64,000 bases of DNA from the NCBI RefSeq assembly GCF_003589595.1, contig NW_020654684.1, positions 3,165,641 through 3,229,640 of the forward strand, in the 5' to 3' direction. The notes below the pieces were generated by a model. It saw only the letters and a program-made list of their open reading frames with translations. It did no database searches and was not told the origin of the DNA. The position numbers were made by a program, and so were the translations under genes. This DNA is from Hyposmocoma kahamanoa (lineage: Eukaryota; Arthropoda; Insecta; Lepidoptera; Cosmopterigidae). This document shows positions 44,288 to 53,048 of this stretch, one piece after another; position 1 is the first letter of the stretch; the number at the start of each line of letters is the position of its first letter.

Positions 44288-44715
44288 AATTTAGCTCGAC
44301 ATAACAATTACGTCCTACACAAAGGACAGAAAATTATTCTGAATTGTATATAGGTAATGGCTACTACAATCATTGAAAGAGATTGGGTCACAAATGTGGA
44401 TTTAGGTGACCTCGGTGTTCCAGCAGTTGCACTGTAAGCGTCAGTTGAGGAGATTCCTAATTCTATTGCCGGTAGTTTACATTTTCAGTAGCAATAGAGC
44501 TAGCTCTTTGTGAAACAGTTCGTTTAGGGATGTACTGCCACCCGACCTATTTGCCAAGCAGTAATGCGAGTACAGGTATATGGGACTTTTCGTCTTATGT
44601 CTCGGGCGCAGTGGCAGTGTCATTCAGATCTTTGCGATTTAAAACTTTGAGTGGCACTGCAAGCTGCTATGGACAGGGGTGTCGCTTACCACCAGACGGC
44701 ACTACTTACTCATTC
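44288..44715 (+). mobile_element. RetA copy 8 (long)
   Basis: One of the two longest copies. The 5' part has AATTTAGCTCGACATAACAA, TTACGTCCTACACAAAGGAC, AATTATTCTGAATTGTATAT, GTGACCTCGGTGTTCCAGCA and GTTGCACTGTAAGCGTC, all paralleled in inverted form at 58545-58728. The standard body follows: CAGTAGCAATAGAGCTAGCT, GTACTGCCACCCGACCTATT, GGGCGCAGTGGCAGTG, the hairpin and GTCGCTTACCACCAGACGGC. The A-rich tail is missing; the 165-bp MITE begins 10 bp later. Confidence 0.85.
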
Positions 44716-44724
44716 AGTCACTTA

Positions 44725-44889
44725 GGGTCGTATTCTAGAACTCTACTCAATGCTCAAGTTAGGATTGCACTGGAAACACAAGCACTGGAAATACGACCCT
44801 AATGGCAGGGACTTGAGTATGATTTTCAGTGCTTTAAACCATACTCAAGTCCTGACTTGAGCATTGAGTAGAGTTCTAGAATACGACCC
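44725..44889. mobile_element. Palindromic 165-bp MITE, copy 3
   Basis: Terminal repeats GGGTCGTATTCTAGAACTC / GAGTTCTAGAATACGACCC; 165 bp. Flanked by TTA on both sides (44722-44724 and 44890-44892), a candidate 3-bp target duplication of the kind PIF/Harbinger elements make. The best-preserved copy. Confidence 0.9.
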
Positions 44890-44892
44890 TTA

Positions 44893-45431
44893 GTATCATA
44901 AAAAAAATTTTGGAAAAAGACGTCTAAATTGGTATAGATCTGGGTGGTTGTGTCGTCGCGTTGAATTCGGTAGTATGGTACTCCCAGAAGTTTCCTAGTC
45001 GTCTACTAGGGTATTTAGTATGAATATTTACATCCACTAATATGTTGTCGTATTATACAATTTAAAAGTGTATTTCAGAAAATAAACCTTCGCCTTAACC
45101 AATTTAACAAAAAGAAATGTTGTGTTAATAATGAAATAGTCCGATTAATCACGATAAACGATTATGCGTCTGCGCACGATGGCTATTTCTTAATCTATGA
45201 GCCCACAGACGCAGTTTTGGATAGATATTATTAAAAACGTATGGGGCGATGTACAGTACCGTTATAGAGTTCTGACTGGAGTATCATCAAGTTAGATATA
45301 AAAATTTCGCTTCCTTTCAAAAATAATAGCCTAGATTTTAATATGTATGCATAATATACAAAGAAATACACACAGAGAGTAGATGATACCTCCATCAAAA
45401 ACCTTATACCAAATTATTGCATTGTATTTGT
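44893..45431. other. Unrecognised sequence
   Basis: No gene. TGCGTCTGCGCAC at 45165 with CCCACAGACGCAG at 45203 forms a loose inverted pair. Nothing else. Confidence 0.45.
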
Positions 45432-45640
45432 CACTGACTTACAAATAAATGGACGACGGGTCTAATACAAAAACCACGAAAAAAATGTCCCAAGTCAACC
45501 TATTCAAAATTTAAATCGCGCTGTCAGTAGAACAAATGAAGACTAAAGCGGAGTTTGGCGCTCTGTATACGATTTTAGCGCCTTACAAGTGCGGACACTT
45601 TTTAGCGCGGACCCGACGTCCATATAATTGTATGTCAATG
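45432..45640 (-). mobile_element. hAT-like MITE (8-bp TSD), copy 3 (internal deletion)
   Basis: 209 bp, same orientation as copy 2. Flanked by GTATTTGT on both sides (45424-45431 and 45641-45648). Compared with copy 2 it lacks about 19 bp around AATTGTAATGTCATCGCAG. The left end has CACTGACTTACAA in place of CATTGACTTACAA. Confidence 0.9.
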
Positions 45641-45865
45641 GTATTTGTTCTATATTTTTGACATGTAAGTAACTTTACTACGTTACTTTTTAGAAGTTTT
45701 GTAGCCAGAAGTAAAAATATACCTATTGAGTTGTTTTTCTCCATTTTATTTTTAATAATTCGGGGCTATCCGAGAGAGGTTTTGGTAAATTAATTCTGCC
45801 CATTCCGATTCCTGCTTATTACATAGCTGTATTCAGAATGCTTAATTTTATTATGAATAAGATAC

Positions 45866-45922
45866 GGTTGCCTATTTTCAGCAGTGGACGTCTTCTGGCT
45901 GATATGATGTGATGATGAAGAT
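45866..45922 (+). mobile_element. Retroposon 3' tail fragment
   Basis: CAGCAGTGGACGTCTTCTGG, then GCTGATATGATGTGATGATG. This GCAGTGGACGTC...GCTGATATGATGATG tail is a 3' end I associate with lepidopteran LINE/SINE elements. Only the tail is present. Confidence 0.45.
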
Positions 45923-47591
45923 ACGGAGCTTTCTATTGGACACAATAATCAAAAGAAACATTCAGCTGGTGCACGATAGGCGGCTTCGCGCACCAGGTAC
46001 ATACAATTGTGGGCAACATCTTTAACGCTATGGTAGTCGAAAGTGGAATGTCTGAATAAAATTTCGAAGGTTTTAATAACACCTGTTTTTACTAGTATTA
46101 TCTAGAGGTACAGAAATTAATCCACGTTTATTAAAATGCTATTAAATTACCATAATTTGACGTTAAATTAATCAAAAACAATAAACGAAACTAACGCGGA
46201 AACCAGCCTGGCTTAAAACAAAAGGGGTCATTTGTATGGAGCTGGCATATATCAAACGGTGACCGTTTGAGGAAGCAGTCGATCATTCGTTTTGCCCCTT
46301 TCGAACGTCAGTGTTGAACGCGTGTTTCAGTTGGGCCAGGAGAAAATTAAAAAATATATATATTTAATTAAATATATTTTGTAATGTAAAAATAATGCTA
46401 CACGATAACTTCACTTTCTATTAAGGGACAATTGAATGTTCGCGTTTGTCTAGTAAACATCTATTCAGAATAGCCCCAAATTATCGCTTCGACAAACACA
46501 ATGTCGGTAGTGCATTTCATGTCCTTGCAGTAAGGATGGAGAATTCCGGAATTTCTAGTACACCGAAGGACGGACAGTGAGGGTAGAATTAAATAGCAAA
46601 GTTTCTGGGCATACTTTCGAAAATGTTGTATCCGATAGGAAAATATTTGAATTTTTAAGCCATAGTTCCCCATCTGGTGATTAGTGGTCCTAACACTTTC
46701 TCCATGGTAATATCTACACATATTGGAAATCACTACGATTCAAGGTAATTAAAAAAAAATTGATTACCCTTTTAAAGTTAAATACAAATATCTATATAAT
46801 TTTATTAAATTATTTATTTACTTATTAAATTACGAAATAGACCAAAAAAACCAATGGTGTTAAATAAGTTAATCAAAAAACCTGATTTTCAGTAATTGGC
46901 AAATATGTGCTTGATTTCTAGACACTTTCGATGAGCGTATTTATCTATCTAATATTAGCTGTTAAATACTCCGCCATTTTGCGAAGCTAGACCTTTCTAT
47001 GTCCCAGCACTACCATCTGATACTAACCTGTATGTGTAATGTATGTGGATAAATTTGAGGTTAGTTTCCTCTACCTAATTTCGGTGGCAATTTTCGTTAT
47101 GATAATATTTATCATGAAGTATTACTGAATATTCGAGTCCGAAATATTCTTCCATATTTCGCGATAACATACTCGAATGCTTAATAATAAAAATTGCCAA
47201 CGACATTCGATAGAGAAAACTGACCTGAAAATTACCCGTGTAGTTAAAATGCATTAATGTGTAAAGATAAACGATTTTATAATGATTATTATAAAGTGAA
47301 AATTGTTCACTGTAATGTAATAAACATAATTATTTAATTTTGAACGAAACTGACTCTAGTCACGCTGGTTTCATAGCCGCACATCGAGAGCCACAAAAAG
47401 CAGCACACCTTTTATTGTAAAAAGTTTTCCGCGTTTCAAAGCGTCCTTTAAATCTATTATAATGACATTAATGAATAAACAAAGGGGGAACTCTTTATTT
47501 ATTTGATGAAACTGGTTATTTAATGCAGCGCCTGTTTGGCCACAAAGAATAAAATAGAAAAGCTATCTCGGTCTGTCCTATCAAACATAAA
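45923..47591. other. Unrecognised; loose inverted repeat at 47088-47208
   Basis: TGGCAATTTT near 47088 and AAAATTGCCA near 47192 are inverted. Inside them ATATTCGAGT and ACTCGAATGC are also inverted, a MITE-like outline with poorly matched arms. No gene. Confidence 0.35.
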
Positions 47592-47812
47592 GAACATTTT
47601 TTTTTATAATATCAAGTGACGGGACGAACAAATCGTGCACCTGATAGTAAGCTACACGCCTGTCCATGACAGTTGCAGTGCCACTCGGATCGCAAAGATC
47701 TGAGGGACCAAAACCGGAACACAGTAAAGCTGACTCGACTGCTTAACGGCAGAAATAGGTAAGGTGGCAGTAGTTCACAGGACGAACCCTTTCACAGGAG
47801 GTCTTCTGCAAC
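47592..47812 (-). mobile_element. RetA copy 9
   Basis: On the minus strand: AGACCTCCTGTGAAAGGGTT, AACTACTGCCACCTTACCTA, TTCTGCCGTTAAGCAG, then a shortened hairpin, ACTGTCATGGACAGGCGTGT, GTGCACGATTTGTTCGTCCC and the tail GTCACTTGATATTATAAAAA. It has a clear A-rich end. The hairpin's left stem and loop are partly deleted. Confidence 0.85.
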
Positions 47813-48749
47813 TCCATCATCAACGCAGTCTAGAGTTCTTTCTTTTGCTCTAACATAGGTATACCAACATAATTAACGAAGACATGACAAAGATAAATCT
47901 GTCTTTCGTATTAGAACTTGCATCTATATTATCACTAGAATATTCCGGCTAATATCAAGATTTAATTCCCGTATTTCTTCCACCATAGTAATAGGCTAAA
48001 CAGTAACATTATCAGCAAACGCATTCGCCTAAAACCGGATCTTAGGCCTTGATTTGTCACAAACATCAACACTCCCATTTACAATTTGCATTTAAAACAG
48101 GCAAAAATGTATGTGCGTCTAGTGTTCTTTAATAACTATTGGATTCAATAAACATTCACATAAACTCAAAAAAAACCTATATTTACATTTTTGTTTTGAA
48201 TTTATTGTCCGTTAGGCTTACATCGCATAACAGGCGGGTGACTTTTTGTTGTCGATGCTTAATTGCGACCGAAGACTTCGAATAGGTTAGGTAGTATAAA
48301 ATTTTAATGAACAAAATTGTCAGTTTCGTAAAATTTATATTCTAAAATAAAGCGCGAACAATTTCCATCACTTACTTGGTTGTAGCCTAACTAGCGAAGG
48401 TCCTGCCTGGTCGCGATCGAGCTATATTCGTATTCAAAACGTTTTCTTTAGCTGTACGTAAAATCCCATAAAAATGTGACTTAGTAGCGTTGTACATATT
48501 TTATACGCTGTATTATTAAGTAAAATTTGTATACTATTTCCTCACATTCTTTAAAAAGAATACTTTAACAACTGGATGAAAATGACAATTGCTGTACAAT
48601 CATGAATTAAGCTTATTTACGATTGCATTTTAAAATGTTCTAATATTATTTAATCTTAATAATAAAAAGCTACTTGTTTTTCATAAATGTTGGTCGAACA
48701 AAAGCTACACAACACTATTCAGCCAAACTTATATAGCCTATAGATTTTT
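47813..48749. other. Unrecognised AT-rich sequence
   Basis: Nothing is recognised. Confidence 0.5.
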
Positions 48750-49088
48750 GTAGCAGTAGAGCTTCTTGTGAAAGAATTCATCCAGGGTAGTAATGTCATC
48801 TTACCTATTTCTGTCGCCAATTTATTATTACTGATTACTGTGTTCCGGTTTTAAAGGGCAAGGGTGCTGGTGATATTACAGGCTTATGGGACTTGTCGAC
48901 TTATGTCTCAGGGTAACGGGCGCAGAGGCAGTGCCCCTCAGATCTTTACGATTTAAAGCTCTTAGTGGCACTGCAACTGTTATGGATTGGCGCCAATCCA
49001 TGACAGTTGCAGTGCCTGATGTTAAGCTACACAGCTTACCACCAGCCACACAACCTGTTCGTCTCGTCACAATATTATATAAAAAAAT
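48750..49088 (+). mobile_element. RetA copy 10 with internal inverted duplication
   Basis: Standard order from TGTAGCAGTAGAGCTTCTTG through TTACCTATTTCTGTCGCC, GTTCCGGTTTTAAAGGGC and the hairpin (48927-48983). At 48992 about 40 bp of the element's own sequence appears inverted (CCATGACAGTTGCAGTGCC, TGTTAAGCTACAC). The normal 3' part then resumes: AGCTTACCACCAGCCACAC and TTGTTCG-like CTGTTCGTCTCGTCAC, with the tail AATATTATATAAAAAAA. This makes a 46-bp near-perfect palindrome centred at 48991/48992. Confidence 0.85.
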
Positions 49089-49761
49089 CGTTTGTTGTCT
49101 GTGTTGGGCCTAAAATTATGTATACAAAGTGGCTTGAAAATAAGCTCAAGACGAACATTTGTAAGAAACTAGTTGATTTGAAAATCAAATGACACTAAAG
49201 GCTAAAAGGTCAACGCAGTGTTGCAAAGTTTATTCATGCAAGTAACTGCGTAGACGCATTGCCATACAATTGTCATACGTATGAGCTTGTAAGGCTTGCG
49301 TGTTTCTGTATTGAGGATAAGTGTAATTTTATTCAGCTATTTGAGTGTAAATAATACTTATTAACTACAAATGCATTTAAACAAGGATGCATCGTGCAAC
49401 ATTGTGACTTGCTTCAGTAAATGATGGTAAAACAGCTCATAGTGTCACGTTACATGGCTGTTATGAACATCCAACTTTAATTAATAAAAAGCCAACAAAA
49501 ACGGAAATGCAATCAATCGTATTCAATCATTCAAAGAGGTAAGTACCAGGCGTCCATAAAGTCGAGTAGCTGTTAAAAACGCATCAAGCATTAACAACCG
49601 GGCACTCAATTTAATTACAATTACCCAAACAAGCTCTTAACGAGCTCTGTATGCCTGGTCGCGTGTCTTCTTATTAGAGTAAAAATAGTTCTTTTTTTAA
49701 ATTTATTTACACTGTTTATAACCAAAAGTCAGAATGACGCACACATTGAAAACAAGTACTG
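49089..49761. other. Unrecognised sequence upstream of a promoter-like site
   Basis: No gene is recognised. Confidence 0.45.
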
Positions 49762-49819
49762 TATATATAAACTTTTAGTGAAGAGTCAGTGTGAGTTAGT
49801 GCGGTGAGGACAGGTAAGT
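49762..49819 (+). promoter_or_regulatory. Candidate core promoter and splice donor
   Basis: TATATATAAAC at 49762-49772 is followed at 49786-49790 by TCAGT, the arthropod initiator consensus. Its A lies 26 bp after the first T of the TATA run, slightly closer than the usual spacing of about 30. Then GACAG|GTAAGT at 49809-49819 is a perfect 5' splice site. Together they would make a very short non-coding first exon. A GC-richer stretch with CCCCCGCGGGCTGC follows at 49856. No downstream exon is recognised in the window, so this may be chance. Confidence 0.3.
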
Positions 49820-51010
49820 CTGGCCGACGAAAGAGGCTCATTAGCAAACGTTATCGTCCCCCGCGGGCTGCATTGCATTATGCACATCTGCATTGGCCAC
49901 GACTCGGCTTATATGACGACTAAAAACACTGCACTCTAATATCTAAGAGCATTATCGTAACTGTTATTCTCTGTTTAATGTTGAGAGAATGACATCAGAG
50001 TCGATTATTTTATAAAACACACCAACCTCGTAACTAACATCTGCTTAATAAGCTGTAATAATTGCATGATCCCCTGGTAAATCAAGTAGTATTTAAAAGT
50101 AATTAAAGAGATGTAGCTACTAATGAAGACACTAGTAAACCAGTCGTAAGCTGGTTTAATTTCTTTTTATGCACTTATGAAAAATCCTATAGTGTTTATC
50201 GTCTTGCATCACACACACAACAATACAAATACAATAAAAGAATTAAATAGAAAAACACAGAAAATGAAATTAGAGGTGGGAATAAAAAACAAATAAACAA
50301 TGAACATAAACAAATTAACAGCTTGAATGTGCTGTGCTGTAGCAAGCTAAATATGTCATGACCTACAAGGAGCGACATAAAGTTATTAAAAACACCAAAA
50401 ATTACTTAAATATTTTTTCGAATTCACTGCATCGTACTTTTACTGTATCGTAGGACAAACTACTGACCTAGGAAGTCGAAGTTGGATTTTAAAGTCATTC
50501 TAATGGTGCCATGATAACTGACAGCCTTGTTGCCGTTCCGTCATTGTGACTTTCAATATGCGGGGCGCAGTGTGGTCTAGGGAGGGGCGGAGAGTGGGCA
50601 TTCTTGTTACTTTTTTATTCTCTGCTTGGGAAAAGATCAGTTATCTATGGCATTTTTTACATGGCAATTAGAATTTCTTTCAAATCGATGTAGAATACGA
50701 AAAAGTAATTAATTAATATTAATATTTCATTATTTTAGCAACTCTCGCTCTTTGTAGCTATATCTGTACATGTATCTATGTAGTGGAATACCTTTTTCCG
50801 ACCATTGGTCATGACTCAATTATCCCATAAAGAAAGCACTGATTTTCAGCCGCCACCTCCGAGGGTAGCGCGGTGCGGTGCTTTAAAGCGAAAACACTGT
50901 AATGTTTATGTAGTGTGGGTTTGTATTAACATATAATTAATTATAAATACTAGACATTACTTCTCCAAGACCTGGAATAATGTAGTACATTAAACTTACA
51001 TCACGTAAAC
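49820..51010. other. Unrecognised sequence
   Basis: No gene. GGGGCGCAGTGTGGTCTAGG and GGAGGGGCGGAG at 50562-50591 are GC-rich words in AT-rich DNA. Confidence 0.45.
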
Positions 51011-51020
51011 NNNNNNNNNN
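51011..51020. other. Assembly gap, 10 N
   Basis: Ten N, a short scaffolding gap. Confidence 0.97.
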
Positions 51021-51184
51021 CAACACGATGGATCAATTACTCAAGAAGACTACTACTAATCTCGATACCACATATCGAAATTCTGAAAAAGGTCAAATTT
51101 CCATCTTATACCTAGATGAAGCTGATCTATAGACTGGAAGTGGTTTATATTATGTAAATGGTCGTGTATAACAATTAATTTATC

Positions 51185-51637
51185 TTTAAATTTTTATTGA
51201 ATTGATATTCAATTATTTTTTGTGAAATTACTCCACTAGTTTGTTGTAATCATTAATACAAAGATCGAACACTCAGAAAAAATTCCTTCGATCCGGTCGG
51301 ATTCGAACCGACACGTCTTCTTGCATACCGTGTCAGACGCTATACCAACTAAGCCACGGAACGAACCAACGGATCCAACGAATTTTTCTATGTGCTTGCG
51401 TCGTGTCTTTGTATTTGGTTTTTCAACGACTTTTAGTCGTAGCGCCATCTATGAGAAATCTATGCAAGATTCACCCAGTTAGTACCTTTATAGCTACTAG
51501 TCCTGGCGAGAGATGTCGCTATTCACTGTATTTTAAATTTTTATTGAATTGATATTCAATAATTTTTCGTGAAATTACTCCACTAGTTTGTTGTAATCAT
51601 TAATACAAAGATCGAACACTCAGAAAAAGTTCCTTCG
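51185..51637. repeat. Tandem partial duplication of a family E repeat
   Basis: Two 106-bp direct repeats (51185-51290 and 51532-51637) differ at only about three positions. Both run from TTTAAATTTTTATTGAATTG to CTCAGAAAAA and TTCCTTCG. The first leads directly into a tRNA-like segment on the minus strand (51291-51366: TTGGTATAGC, GTGTCGGTTCGAATCCGACC). Copy 1 of family E (30683) has the same flank next to its tRNA-like core, so the second repeat is best read as the start of a second tandem unit. A small LTR-like element is less likely, because the repeats lack TG...CA ends. Confidence 0.8.
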
Positions 51638-52793
51638 TGCTACAAAAATGGCAAAATCAGGACAGTTGGCATGTAGGATGATGTTACGTATTTTCGATTC
51701 CCGTGTTTGACATAAATCAATGTAGTGCTATCTCTTTTGGCTTACGACGGCACTCAGTACTTAAACAAAGACAATAAAATGTTTATGTTTTCACCGTCTA
51801 AATGCATCATATGCCTACATATTATAACGTCTGATTTATATAAGTCAATATAACATGTCCTTTGGTTTCCATAGTGTAAGAAAAAAAACAAATCACATTC
51901 AGAATGATTTACTGTCGCATTGTTAAAAAGTCTCAATGCACGCTCCATGTATTTTGCCTATAATTAGTGCTCGCAAACGGCACTTGCAGTGGTGGTCGAC
52001 ATCTGTAATGCAACAATACGCGCATAAATAGATGGCATTGTGCATTACAAACTAATTTATATATTAACTCGTCTTAATATGGGTAGATGGCGCTAATCGT
52101 AAACAAAATAAATGAATAGCCGTCATTAAGTCACTATCCACAAAAATCGTGCAACAAGCGCCATCTAGTTGATTTGTTTGTTATCACTAGAAATTAGTGC
52201 AGTTTATCAATGTAAAACAAATTAGTTTTAAAAGTAGCTATTTGGTACCTACTCGTTGCGATATCTGGTGTACCAAAATGTATTAAATACTCGATTACGC
52301 TTTCTTGCATCGCAATTAGCAGTCCTCTCGGCTTATTGGTCAATGATCAACAGGTAGACCCCGGGCCGTACAGACCTTAGCCCACTACAATTTTTGTCTG
52401 TGAGTAATTAACCGCTGTAATATCGTGATGAATCGCAGATCTGGCGATGGCAGAAAAGTTAAATTTCATCCGCCACAGAAGTGAGTACTTCGCAACCGTC
52501 GTCGTGTAAACCAATAGCAGTTAAATCCGCATATACCAAGCGGGATGGATGGCCGTTTTTAGCGACTAGTCCGTATCGGCCGCGGCAACCTCAAAGCATT
52601 ACAAGTACAGTATATTACTTTCGTAGCCATGTTTGTTGTTTGTGCCCTACTCTCGGACAAAAGCCTCAACCATATGTAACCATATTTTTCTTGCCCTTGC
52701 TGCTCTTTGCGTATTTTCGTAAAAAACTTTTATATATATTTCCAGTGAGATCTGATTTAACGTCGTCGGCAGGCTTGTGGGAGGCCATCATTC
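51638..52793. other. Unrecognised sequence
   Basis: AGCGCCATCTAGTTGATTT at 52159 and GATGGCGCTAATCG near 52087 are wordings seen at ends of insect retroelements, but no element can be drawn. The plus frame at 52481-52822 (113 codons) has no recognised domain and runs into RetA copy 11. Confidence 0.4.
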
Positions 52794-53048
52794 TAGTAAT
52801 AGCACTACAGCTCCTTGTGTGAAGAGTTCGTACCTTACCTACTTCTGCCGTCAAGCAATAATGTGAGCATTACCTACTGCGTTCCGGTTTGGAAGGGTGC
52901 TGGTAAAATTACAGGCACATGAGACTTGTCAACTTATGTCGCAGGGTGACGGGTGCACTAGCGGTACCCCCTAATGTTATGGACAGGCGTGTCGCTTACC
53001 ACCAGACGTACGACTTGTTCGTCACGTCCCTTGGTATTAAAAAAAACC
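52794..53048 (+). mobile_element. RetA copy 11
   Basis: AGTAATAGCACTACAGCTCC, ACCTACTTCTGCCGTCAAGC, TGCGTTCCGGTTTGGAAGGG, AGACTTGTCAACTTATGTCG, GACAGGCGTGTCGCTTACCA, CCAGACGTACGACTTGTTCG, and the tail CCTTGGTATTAAAAAAAACC. The hairpin is largely deleted. The clearest example of the family 3' end with its A-run. Confidence 0.88.

Noticed and set aside
44530..44802. 90-codon plus-strand frame
   Set aside because: Runs across RetA copy 8 into a MITE; chimeric by position.
48876..49113. Overlapping frames on both strands with similar proteins
   Set aside because: Produced by the internal palindrome of RetA copy 10.
51291..51366. Possible tRNA gene (minus strand)
   Set aside because: Good T-arm, but the anticodon stem-loop has the wrong size and the acceptor stem is imperfect. 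Related repeats with flanks exist, so it is a tRNA-derived repeat.
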